DNA of 64,000 nt from Vibrio porteresiae DSM 19223 (GTDB lineage Bacteria > Pseudomonadota > Gammaproteobacteria > Enterobacterales > Vibrionaceae), in NCBI RefSeq assembly GCF_024347055.1, contig NZ_AP024896.1, positions 806,001 through 870,000 of the forward strand. Reading direction: 5' to 3'. The notes beneath the pieces are model-generated. The model made no database searches, was not told where the DNA came from, and saw nothing but the letters and a program-made list of their open reading frames with translations. This document shows, one piece after another, positions 19,616 to 26,486 of the stretch. The stretch's first letter is position 1. Each line of letters opens with the position of its first letter. The translations under genes and the position numbers were made by a program.

Positions 19616-19678
19616 ACGCCGGACAGAATTTGCTCTAACGTGAAATTTGCCTTCGTTAGCAATGAGGAGAATGACGAA

Positions 19679-21040
19679 ATGGACTTGTCATCAGTAGCAT
19701 CAAGTAAAGAAAAGGATCAACAACACGTTTGGCATCATATGATGCAACACGCGAACCATACCGCACCGATGTTTGTGAAAGGTGAGGGCAGCTACCTTTG
19801 GAATGACAAAGGGGAGAAATTTCTCGATGCCGTCGCTGGTGGCGTATGGTGTGTTAACGTCGGTTATGGCCGAACTCGCATCGCCGATGCCGTGCATGAC
19901 CAACTGGTGCAACTGAACTACTACGCGGGTTCTGGCGCAACGCCGATTGCTGCGGAATTTGCCGCTAAACTGCTGAGTTATATGCCGGGTTTGAGCCGTG
20001 TGTATTACTCCAACTCAGGCTCTGAAGCCAATGAGAAAGCGTACAAAATGGTGCGCCAAATCGCTGAGAAAAAATACGGCGGTAAAAAACACAAAATTCT
20101 GTACCGTGATCGCGACTATCACGGCACCACGATTGCTTGTTTGAGTTCTTGCGGACAGGAAGAACGTAAAAATCAATATGGCCCATTTACCCCAGGCTTT
20201 GTTGAAATCCCTCACTGCTGCGAATACCGCAGCCAATATGGCGAAACGGATAGCTACGCAGAGCTGTCGGTTGAAGCGGTAGAGCAGATCATTCTTAAAG
20301 AAGGCCCTGAGACGATTGGGGCGATGGTGCTTGAACCGATTACTGCTGGCGGCGGGGTGATTGTGCCTCCTGCTGGGTATTTCCGTGGGATTGAAGCCTT
20401 GTGTCGTAAGTACGATATCTTGCTGCACATTGATGAAGTGGTGTGTGGTATTGGCCGCACTGGTCAATGGTTTGGCTATCAACATTTTGGTATTCAACCG
20501 GATATTGTCACTATGGCCAAAGGGTTAGCCTCTGCCTATGCACCAATTTCGTGCACAGTGGTTACCGAAGAAGTGTTCAATTTGCTCAACGACCAACCGG
20601 AAGAGCGTGAAAGCTATTTCCGCGATATCAGTACCTTTGGTGGCTGTACTGCTGGCCCTGCTGCCGCGTTAGAAAACTTACGCATTATTGAAGAAGAGCA
20701 GTTACTGCAAAACAGCGCCGCAATGGGTGAATACCTCAAAGGACGCCTCCAAGCACTGCAAGAAAAATACCCTTTGATCGGCGATGTGCGCGGTGAAGGT
20801 CTCTTCATCGGCATGGAGCTAGTCAATGACCGCACCACCAAAGAGCCGGTCGACGAGTCGGTATGTATGGCACTGGTTGGCCTATGCGCGCAACAAGGCG
20901 TGCTGATTGGCCGCACAAACCGCTCATTTCGTAAATACAACAACACCTTATGTTTGAGTCCAATGCTGACTCTCACCAAAGAAGAGGCGGATATGATTGC
21001 AGACGCAATTGACTACGCCTTTGCTAATTTAAAACGTTAA
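19679..21040 (+). CDS. Class III aminotransferase, taurine:pyruvate type
   Basis: 453-residue PLP enzyme. Conserved blocks: HVWHHMMQHANHTAPMFVKG, AVAGGVWCVNVGYGR, YYSNSGSEANEKAYKMVRQI, YRDRDYHGTTIACLSS, IDEVVCGIGRTGQWFGYQHF, and the PLP-lysine in DIVTMAKGLASAYAPISCTV. By eye these resemble taurine:pyruvate aminotransferase (Tpa), which makes sulfoacetaldehyde and alanine. No sulfoacetaldehyde acetyltransferase or taurine dehydrogenase is seen nearby, so the substrate could also be another omega-amine. The ATG at 19679 has a gaggag site about 10 bases upstream; a GTG at 19640 is the alternative. The flanking MocR-type regulator supports amine control. A terminator follows. Confidence 0.85.
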   Translation: MDLSSVASSKEKDQQHVWHHMMQHANHTAPMFVKGEGSYLWNDKGEKFLDAVAGGVWCVNVGYGRTRIADAVHDQLVQLNYYAGSGATPIAAEFAAKLLSYMPGLSRVYYSNSGSEANEKAYKMVRQIAEKKYGGKKHKILYRDRDYHGTTIACLSSCGQEERKNQYGPFTPGFVEIPHCCEYRSQYGETDSYAELSVEAVEQIILKEGPETIGAMVLEPITAGGGVIVPPAGYFRGIEALCRKYDILLHIDEVVCGIGRTGQWFGYQHFGIQPDIVTMAKGLASAYAPISCTVVTEEVFNLLNDQPEERESYFRDISTFGGCTAGPAAALENLRIIEEEQLLQNSAAMGEYLKGRLQALQEKYPLIGDVRGEGLFIGMELVNDRTTKEPVDESVCMALVGLCAQQGVLIGRTNRSFRKYNNTLCLSPMLTLTKEEADMIADAIDYAFANLKR

Positions 21041-21410
21041 TCCTTTTTCTCTTCGAGCCATTGGTCACGTCGATTTCCATAAATCAGCGTGGCCTTTTTT
21101 ATTGGACGTTCTTAGCGGGCGCTTTTACATTGTGGTTAACACTAAAGAGTGAGTCGCCTCTCTTTTTGTACTATTGCTGACCAATTTGCTAAGTCAATTC
21201 TTGATCTAATTTTTTAATGGCAGATTATGAATCTAGTTGAGCAATTGCGATTAGACAGATATGTTCTGCAATGTGTGAGTGTAAGGAAGAGTAAGGCTTA
21301 CAGAACAGTATGTTGCTGGAGTGGTGTCTGTAGTTTGTGAAAATATTTTATAGACAATGTCTGTTGAAAAGATGCTGTTATGTATATTCTCAATCTATGA
21401 GTGAGTTTTA
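21041..21410. other. Intergenic region at the left edge of the cassette array
   Basis: About 370 bases: terminator of the aminotransferase gene, then AT-rich DNA up to the first cassette gene. I looked for an attC or attI here and found no convincing one, so the exact left boundary of the array is unknown. Confidence 0.5.
21063..21100 (+). terminator. Rho-independent terminator after the aminotransferase gene
   Basis: Two-part stem: ggtcacg / cgtggcc (one GU pair) enclosing gattt / aaatc, followed by six T. Confidence 0.8.
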
Positions 21411-22298
21411 ATGAGTAAAAAGTCGACTATAAAGTTTTTTTCTCCCGAAAAAGGTTTTTTTGAACTGGGTATTGTTAGGGGAACTGGAGTTTTCATTCTA
21501 TTGTCTTTTGTGATCGGTTGCTTTTTAATACATAGGTATTTGTTGAAAGATGGGATTGTCGTAGAAAGTGTTGAACAACTGAATGGATTGTTAGTTGCCT
21601 TTAAATTGCCTTTGGCTTTTTTAGCGATGAGTATCCCAGTTGGAGCCATCTTTGCTGCAAACCATCGTTCGGAGCAAACAAAAGCTCAAATATCCCTAAG
21701 CGCAGAGCAGAATAAATTTATTAACTATTATAAGCACCTCGAGGAGTTTGAGGATTATTGTAAAAAAATAAACTTATATAGCGAAGATATAACTAAGATC
21801 AGAAGCTTACATAATGCAATTTTCCCATTAGCAATGGATGGTAGCTATATTGTTACAGAGTCTTACGAGTCAGCAGTAAGAGAGCTTATCTTAAGCTTGT
21901 TCCTGTTATCTGCACAAATGAACAATAGTAGTAGTCGGGAGTTTTATGGCAATTGGGGTATAAAATATGATTTCTGCAATAAATTATCAAATTTAGATAA
22001 GTTTAGTGGATTGGTATCGGATAATGCATATTCCGAACTTGAGAAAACTCTTCGTGAAAATGGACAAGTAGAAACTTTAAAATGCGCTCAGAGTTTAGTT
22101 TTGAAAGCACTGCGTGATTCATTATCGTTAGCTAGTTTTGATACATCCTTTAAATTAGAACTTCCTAACCGACGTTTAGAGAATGCAAAGAATATGGACT
22201 TTTTATTGCATATCAAAAACGAAACACTCATTGAACGAGTAGCCGAAGAGTTTGGTATTGCTCATGGTCCATCTATTTATAGTATGTCATTGCAATAA
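21411..22298 (+). CDS. Cassette protein with two N-terminal membrane helices (unknown)
   Basis: 295-residue protein. Two hydrophobic helices at about 24-43 and 60-83 anchor it in the inner membrane; the remaining 210 residues are predicted cytoplasmic, mostly helical, opening with NHRSEQTKAQISLSAEQNKF. I recognise no enzyme motif. The layout (short membrane hairpin, then a cytosolic helical domain) is common among uncharacterised cassette and defence-island proteins, but I have no direct evidence of that role. It is encoded by the first cassette and followed 8 bases later by attC1. AT-rich codon use sets it apart from the upstream aminotransferase gene. Confidence 0.75.
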   Translation: MSKKSTIKFFSPEKGFFELGIVRGTGVFILLSFVIGCFLIHRYLLKDGIVVESVEQLNGLLVAFKLPLAFLAMSIPVGAIFAANHRSEQTKAQISLSAEQNKFINYYKHLEEFEDYCKKINLYSEDITKIRSLHNAIFPLAMDGSYIVTESYESAVRELILSLFLLSAQMNNSSSREFYGNWGIKYDFCNKLSNLDKFSGLVSDNAYSELEKTLRENGQVETLKCAQSLVLKALRDSLSLASFDTSFKLELPNRRLENAKNMDFLLHIKNETLIERVAEEFGIAHGPSIYSMSLQ

Positions 22299-22305
22299 AT
22301 ATACA

Positions 22306-22426
22306 TAACAAAGCGCTTAAGACGGACTAACAAACGTTCGGCATTTTTAATTTGGTTGAGTTAAGTGTTTATGGTGTTCAATTTAGGTTTGTGCCAAGTT
22401 TGTTAGCCACTTAGCTTAGCGTTGGC
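22306..22426 (+). repeat. attC1 (VCR-like integron recombination site)
   Basis: Begins TAACAAAGCGCTTAAG and ends CTTAGCTTAGCGTTGG, about 120 bases. The inner arms ctaacaaac / gtttgttag are perfectly complementary. Length and ends resemble the Vibrio cholerae repeat. Confidence 0.85.
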
Positions 22427-22456
22427 CAGTTAAAGCTAAATAGAGGAAAGCTAAAT

Positions 22457-22891
22457 ATGAGCAATTTACTAGATAATGCGTATAGAGAGTATCCTGAATT
22501 ACTAAATAAATTTAAAAATTTAATAGAAAAACAATCTTCAACTGTGGCGAGTTTTCCTTTAATTTTAGTTTCGTCTTCAAAAAATGGATATTTACAAGTT
22601 GAAGCTTTTGGTAAAACTATTCAAATCGAATTTTCAATGGTACGTGATCCAGAAAATAATTTTTATGGTCAAATAACTGCCAACTATATACGAAATATTG
22701 ATGATTCAGATTTTTATAAAAAAGATATATATACTCAGTGGTTTGATAAATTGGGCAATGTAAAAGATGATCTAGCGAATTCTTTTTCAATGGAAAGCCT
22801 CAATTACGATGGTTTTTTGTTTGGATTTATAAATAAATCATTAGAGAAACTAATTTTATCAGATGCCTTTTGCCCTGTGAAAAATGGCTAA
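22457..22891 (+). CDS. Cassette protein, unknown (144 aa)
   Basis: Soluble acidic 144-residue protein with no signal peptide, membrane helix or motif that I recognise. The centre alternates charged and aromatic residues (FYGQITANYIRNIDDSDFYK). The ribosome site agagga precedes the ATG, and the stop codon is part of the R'' box of attC2. The size and compact fold suggest a single-domain protein. It could be an immunity or antitoxin-like partner, but no toxin sits in the same cassette. Function unknown. Confidence 0.75.
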   Translation: MSNLLDNAYREYPELLNKFKNLIEKQSSTVASFPLILVSSSKNGYLQVEAFGKTIQIEFSMVRDPENNFYGQITANYIRNIDDSDFYKKDIYTQWFDKLGNVKDDLANSFSMESLNYDGFLFGFINKSLEKLILSDAFCPVKNG

Positions 22892-22979
22892 CAAGTCGAA
22901 TAAATTGACAAAATAATTGTCACGCATTTTGCAGAGCAAAATGACGCGCCAAATATTTTGCAACTGTTCTCAGCGTTAT
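22889..22979 (+). repeat. attC2
   Basis: Begins TAACAAGTCGAATAAATTG, ends CTCAGCGTTAT, about 90 bases. The central hairpin is attttgc / gcaaaat. The R'' box overlaps the preceding stop codon. Confidence 0.85.
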
Positions 22980-22994
22980 AAATATAGGAGAATT

Positions 22995-23390
22995 ATGAAC
23001 ATAATTATAGATGGACTTGAAAATCTATTTTTTAAACTTCAAGTCGATCCCAGTGCAACTAATGATTATGTAGTCATAGTTTTCGCGCTAGGATGTATGG
23101 TCATTGGCGTCTTAACTGTTATTGTAGATTGTTGTGCTTATTATACAGTTGATCGTTCACCATTAGCTTTAAAACATGGAAAAAAAACATTTTTATATTT
23201 TATTTTGTGGGGTGGTGGTGCATTTATAATAGGTTTGTTCGGACAATGTTTAGAAATTTTTGTTGTTAGTATGCAATCCTGCGCATTCGTCGGGATAGGA
23301 TGGCCTATAATGTTTGCCAAAATGGTTGACACTGCAAATAAAGAAAAAATGAACCATGATGATGAACCAGAACAAAAAGTTGGGGATTAA
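22995..23390 (+). CDS. Cassette membrane protein, unknown (131 aa)
   Basis: 131-residue inner-membrane protein with three hydrophobic segments (about 26-49, 65-84 and 88-109) and a charged C-terminal tail (NHDDEPEQKVGD). I recognise no family. The ATG at 22995 is chosen, with taggag just upstream; the longer ORF runs back into attC2. It shares one cassette with the next gene: its stop and the next ATG are separated by a single base, so translation is coupled and the two products probably work together. Confidence 0.75.
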   Translation: MNIIIDGLENLFFKLQVDPSATNDYVVIVFALGCMVIGVLTVIVDCCAYYTVDRSPLALKHGKKTFLYFILWGGGAFIIGLFGQCLEIFVVSMQSCAFVGIGWPIMFAKMVDTANKEKMNHDDEPEQKVGD

Positions 23391-23391
23391 T

Positions 23392-23802
23392 ATGCAATTT
23401 CTATCCAAGTTTTATGACGAAAATCTCCGCTTTAGAAATAAAAATCAAATATATAAAGAAATATGCAATTTTAAAAATGATTATAGTAATACCAATGAGG
23501 AATTTAAGCTTCTTAATATATTTTCAACGTCTAAACAAAGAACCTATTTAGCTTCTAAAGGGGATTTTGTATATTGTGTTCTAGATGATGCAAGGAAATC
23601 GTCAGCTAAAGTAGTTTGGGCAATGCCCAAGAAATTATTTATTGAAAAGAATGGCAAATTAAAAATCCGATTAAATCCAAGAGATAAAACAGAAAATACA
23701 GGTGTTATAGATTTTGGTTCGCAGCATAAAAATTGGCTCTATTCGAAGCATCTTTTTAGAAAATCTTCATTGGAAGAAAATATTAAAAAAATAATCAGCT
23801 AA
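23392..23802 (+). CDS. Cassette protein, unknown (136 aa), coupled to membrane protein
   Basis: 136-residue basic soluble protein (MQFLSKFYDENLRFRNKNQI at the N-terminus, KLKIRLNPRDKTEN in the middle). No known motif. It starts at the ATG one base after the stop of the membrane-protein gene (TAATATG), making a two-gene cassette, which is less usual because most cassettes carry one gene. It resembles a small effector or nucleic-acid-binding partner only in charge and size. Followed 9 bases later by attC3. Confidence 0.75.
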   Translation: MQFLSKFYDENLRFRNKNQIYKEICNFKNDYSNTNEEFKLLNIFSTSKQRTYLASKGDFVYCVLDDARKSSAKVVWAMPKKLFIEKNGKLKIRLNPRDKTENTGVIDFGSQHKNWLYSKHLFRKSSLEENIKKIIS

Positions 23803-23811
23803 TAACATTTA

Positions 23812-23899
23812 TAACAAGTCGCATCAATTGACAAAATACATGTCACGAATTTTGGTTACCAAAATATAGCCAATGTATTGTGCAACTGATCTTGGCATT
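23812..23899 (+). repeat. attC3 with altered R' box
   Basis: Begins TAACAAGTCGCATCAATTG, a sequence family shared with attC2, with central arms attttgg / ccaaaat. It ends GGCATTATA where attC2 has GCGTTATA, so the core GTT at the crossover point reads ATT. Confidence 0.75.
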
Positions 23900-23921
23900 A
23901 TAACGATAGGTCATACAATTA

Positions 23922-24332
23922 ATGTTTCGATTAATAATTTTACTTAGTTTGTTAGGCTTTAGTCTTGATAGTGTTTCAAGTCCAGCGGGTGATGAAGCAT
24001 TGTTTGATTTGAGTATAGCTAGTCTTGCGTGTGCAGCGGTACAACATGTAAATCCGAAAGCAGTAGAAGGTAATTATCCTAACTATCTTAAAAATGCGGT
24101 GAAAACATATTCTTTATATCATTCGATGCCGTTAGAAAGAGCAGAGAAAAATGAGGTAGGAATGTATAATCTAATGATTGGTGAGCCAGCTATTAAAGCT
24201 CAGAAACTAAAATCAGTTAATGGTGCAAGGGCATATTTAAATAAGTTTTTGTATAAAACAGACGCAACTTCCTGTTTAGACACACCTTTCCTCATAAAAG
24301 AAATGTTACATAAATACGGTATTACGTTATAA
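23922..24332 (+). CDS. Cassette exported protein, unknown (136 aa)
   Basis: 136 residues with a probable signal peptide (MFRLIILLSLLGFSLDSVSS, cleavage near residue 20). The mature part is helical and contains two cysteines (SLACAAVQH and TSCLDTPFL) that could pair in the periplasm. No family recognised. The start has only a weak ribosome site (ataggt). The stop codon lies in the R'' box of attC4. Likely periplasmic, function unknown. Confidence 0.7.
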   Translation: MFRLIILLSLLGFSLDSVSSPAGDEALFDLSIASLACAAVQHVNPKAVEGNYPNYLKNAVKTYSLYHSMPLERAEKNEVGMYNLMIGEPAIKAQKLKSVNGARAYLNKFLYKTDATSCLDTPFLIKEMLHKYGITL

Positions 24333-24433
24333 CAAGCCAGTGTAATTGACGCATTTAAGTTCAGTCGTTGTTGTATGAAAATTTTCATGCGCTTTAGTTT
24401 AGGTGATTTGCGCCGTTAACTGGGGCGTTAAAA
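24330..24433 (+). repeat. attC4
   Basis: Begins TAACAAGCCAGTGTAATTG, ends ACTGGGGCGTTAA, about 104 bases. The tip is the palindrome atgaaaattttcat, and the outer arms gccagtgtaattgacgca pair well with tgcgccgttaactggggc. Confidence 0.82.
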
Positions 24434-24449
24434 ACCAGAGGTGGATATT

Positions 24450-25559
24450 GTGGGACGCACATTTATTTCTCAAAAAAAACAAACTAAAGAAGATATGCAT
24501 GATGCATTAGTTAAAAATGCTATCGACTTTTTAGATTCATCTTTGGATGATCTTGATAAACGACCCAAAAATTCAGTAGTAGATTTTTATACTTCAATTG
24601 AGTTGTTTCTTAAAGCTCGGTTAATGACCGAACATTGGACCTTGATTCTTAGTCGCCCTGAATTAGCAAATCTTGATAGTTTTCAAGTCGGTGATTTTCA
24701 CTCTATTTTTCTTGATGACGCGGTAACGAGAATTAAGAATATTCTAAAACAACCGATTGGCGCGAATGCAATAGATGCATTTAAAGCTTTAGGAGAACAT
24801 AGAAATCAGATTGTTCATTTTGCGCATACTAAATATCAAGACATTCAAGCAACAAAAGCCAGTGTTGTTGCAGAACAATGGAGTGCATGGCATTATTTGC
24901 ATGAGTTATTAGTTAGTGATTGGTCACCAATTTTCGATAATTATCTGGAAGAATTTGAGCGTATTCATCAACGAATGATGGGGCAGCAGGAATTTATAAA
25001 AGCAAGGTACACCGCAATTCTTCCTCAAATTGAAATAAAGAAAAAATCAGGCTTTGAGGTTGAGAATTGCGCACATTGCCATATGGAATCAGCGATTATT
25101 ACTCAAAAAAATGAATGGAGTAATGATTATGAATGTATGGTCTGTGGTGTCAAAGATGTGCTTATTAAGAAAACTAACGCAACGATTCCTTGTCAAAGTT
25201 GTGGTAAGGAATTTCAATTTTTTGATAAAGAATTAAAACGTTGTCCTAATTGTGGTGAAGAAATCGATCATGAATATGTATATGAAATGTGTAAAGAACG
25301 ATATTCACAAGGTGATGAGTGGTGCGAAGAGGGTGGTGAATGGATAGCTTATTGCCACAAATGTTACGATGATCGCCCTTCAGTTTTCTATATTGACAGT
25401 CTTTGGAGTTGTATTTCTTGTTTCGATCGAGGTTGGCGAGCAATTACATGTCCTCATTGTAATGAATTTGTTACCGGGGATATGGACACAATAAAATATT
25501 TCGCATGTGTTAGATGCGAAGATAAAGCTAGAGCTGAGTTCGAAGAAAGTGGTTTCTAA
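24450..25559 (+). CDS. HEPN-motif protein with tandem zinc-ribbon cysteine pairs
   Basis: About 369 residues in two parts. The N-terminal half is helical and resembles a HEPN domain: DFYTSIELFLKARL, then GEHRNQIVHFAH, matching the RN-x3-H motif that forms the RNase site in active HEPN toxins. The C-terminal half (from about residue 205) contains four pairs of CxxC knuckles: CAHC/CMVC, CQSC/CPNC, CHKC/CISC and CPHC/CVRC, enough for four zinc ribbons. This suggests an RNA-targeting nuclease with a zinc-ribbon sensor or nucleic-acid-binding module; the activity is inferred. Start: GTG at 24450, spaced for the gaggtgg site; GTG at 24441 is the alternative (372 aa). Last cassette; its stop is the first base triplet of a truncated attC. 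Confidence 0.78.
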   Translation: MGRTFISQKKQTKEDMHDALVKNAIDFLDSSLDDLDKRPKNSVVDFYTSIELFLKARLMTEHWTLILSRPELANLDSFQVGDFHSIFLDDAVTRIKNILKQPIGANAIDAFKALGEHRNQIVHFAHTKYQDIQATKASVVAEQWSAWHYLHELLVSDWSPIFDNYLEEFERIHQRMMGQQEFIKARYTAILPQIEIKKKSGFEVENCAHCHMESAIITQKNEWSNDYECMVCGVKDVLIKKTNATIPCQSCGKEFQFFDKELKRCPNCGEEIDHEYVYEMCKERYSQGDEWCEEGGEWIAYCHKCYDDRPSVFYIDSLWSCISCFDRGWRAITCPHCNEFVTGDMDTIKYFACVRCEDKARAEFEESGF

Positions 25560-25580
25560 CAAGAGACTATGGAGTCAATA
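25557..25580 (+). repeat. Truncated attC at array end
   Basis: TAACAAGAGACTATGG begins like the other attC sites and overlaps the stop codon of the HEPN gene, but no partner R' box follows before the pectinesterase remnant. Only the left half seems to remain. Confidence 0.5.
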
Positions 25581-25659
25581 ATTAAATTACCCCCATCAAG
25601 GAACACAATGGATATTGTATTTGAAATGAATCTAACGGAAGTACAGATTAAAGCTAATT

Positions 25660-25890
25660 TTTACCTACCCGCATTTGTCTTACCACGCCGCTTCTTCGCT
25701 AATGTGTGGTGCCCAGCCTTGTAGGACTTGCTCGATAGTGTATTGTTCGCGTTAATTCACGCTTAGTTGTGGGCGCTGCTCGATATTGAGGTTAGCGCCA
25801 GTGCTGTGAGATAACCGCATGCACTCAGAGAGCAAAAAACGCTGCTTATTCTTTGCTCTGCTTTTTTCGCCCTGTGGTGAGTAGCGGTCT
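25660..25890 (-). pseudogene. Remnant of pectinesterase 3' end
   Basis: Roughly 145 bases (25660-25806) closely match the 3' end of the pectinesterase gene and its flank at about 29258-29404, in the same orientation. The minus strand still reads REQYTIEQVLQGWAPHISEE before the stop, but a GAA codon has become TAA just before this (in SVNEREQ). Similarity breaks at 25806 and seems to resume faintly at about 25887 (gtcttgcgatgtgaaac), after an insert that holds a hairpin with a T-run (agagcaaa / tttgctct, 25829-25867). The rest of the gene is missing. Confidence 0.8.
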
Positions 25891-26033
25891 TGCGATGTGA
25901 AACTTTAAGGCATTGGAATAAAAAGATTTTGGCTACATGGCGTGTCGGTAACAGGGAAATTAACTTTCGCTAAAGCATGTAATACATCATTGGTTATCAA
26001 CGCAACCATCATCATTTTAAATAAACGATTAAA
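25891..26033. other. Spacer after pectinesterase remnant
   Basis: AT-rich bases up to the stop of the HxlR gene, with nothing recognisable. Taken with the remnant, 25560-26033 is the only gene-free stretch at this junction. Confidence 0.4.
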
Positions 26034-26384
26034 TTACTCATTCCCATAATTTTCGTCATATTCTTTCTGAGCTTTTTCTACTTCGTGAGCATATTTACGA
26101 GCCCAGTTAAATAATGATTCAAAGGGTTCTTTAAGTGTGAGACCCAGTGCAGTAACACGATATTCTACGGTAATAGGTGAAGTAGGTTGGACTTCTCTGG
26201 CTAAAATTCCGTTTCGCTCCAGTTTTCTTAATGCCTGAGTAAGGGATTTTTGTGAAATTCCTGGCAGGCTTCTTTTTAGCGTATTAAAACGTAATGGACC
26301 TTGGCATATTTGTGACAGTATCAATATCGACCATTTATCAGCTATTTGATCAAGTAGAAGTCGGTTTTCGATATTATATTTCAT
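26034..26384 (-). CDS. HxlR-family transcriptional regulator
   Basis: 116-residue winged-helix protein of the HxlR group: LLDQIADKWSILILSQICQG, then RFNTLKRSLPGISQKSLTQA and the wing TVEYRVTALGLTL. Many relatives sense electrophiles or quinones and repress a neighbouring oxidoreductase. The conserved N-terminal cysteine found in some redox-sensing members is absent; the single cysteine is in SQICQG. Divergent from an old-yellow-enzyme gene about 100 bases away, which is the likely target. Confidence 0.88.
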   Translation of the reverse strand: MKYNIENRLLLDQIADKWSILILSQICQGPLRFNTLKRSLPGISQKSLTQALRKLERNGILAREVQPTSPITVEYRVTALGLTLKEPFESLFNWARKYAHEVEKAQKEYDENYGNE

Positions 26385-26430
26385 GTATGTAAGTATCCTT
26401 GAGGTAACCTAGTATAGTATTGGTGCGTAA

Positions 26431-26456
26431 TTGACACACGGTATGCAGTATATACT
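26431..26456 (+). promoter_or_regulatory. Promoter and operator for the old-yellow-enzyme gene
   Basis: TTGACA at 26431-26436, and a perfect palindrome AGTATATACT at 26447-26456 that includes a TATACT -10-like element. The spacing of 14 (or 16 to the shifted TACTAA) is short. A similar AGTATAGTAT lies at 26411. Likely HxlR-type binding region. Confidence 0.4.
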
Positions 26457-26486
26457 AATAGTGACTCTGATATTAGGAGTGACAAA

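Larger units (their letters stand above)
21411..25580 (+). mobile_element. Integron cassette array without integrase
   Basis: Six genes, all on the plus strand and AT-rich compared with the flanks. Four are each followed by an attC-like site: these begin TAACAA, carry internal inverted symmetry and end near GCGTTA. A fifth site is only half present at 25557. Stop codons of several cassette genes lie inside the R'' box, as is usual in tightly packed cassettes. No integron integrase, attI or Pc promoter is in the window, so this is an isolated array (CALIN type) or a piece displaced from a chromosomal integron. The first attC resembles the Vibrio cholerae repeat in length (about 120 bases) and ends. 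Confidence 0.82.

Noticed and set aside
21101..21410. Possible attI or attC at the left edge (cttagcgggcgctttta near 21110)
   Set aside because: Looks a little like an R' end, but no partner R'' or symmetric arms; the terminator sits directly before it.
24441..24449. GTG at 24441 as start of the HEPN gene
   Set aside because: Kept only as alternative; the gaggtgg site overlaps it and is spaced correctly for the GTG at 24450.
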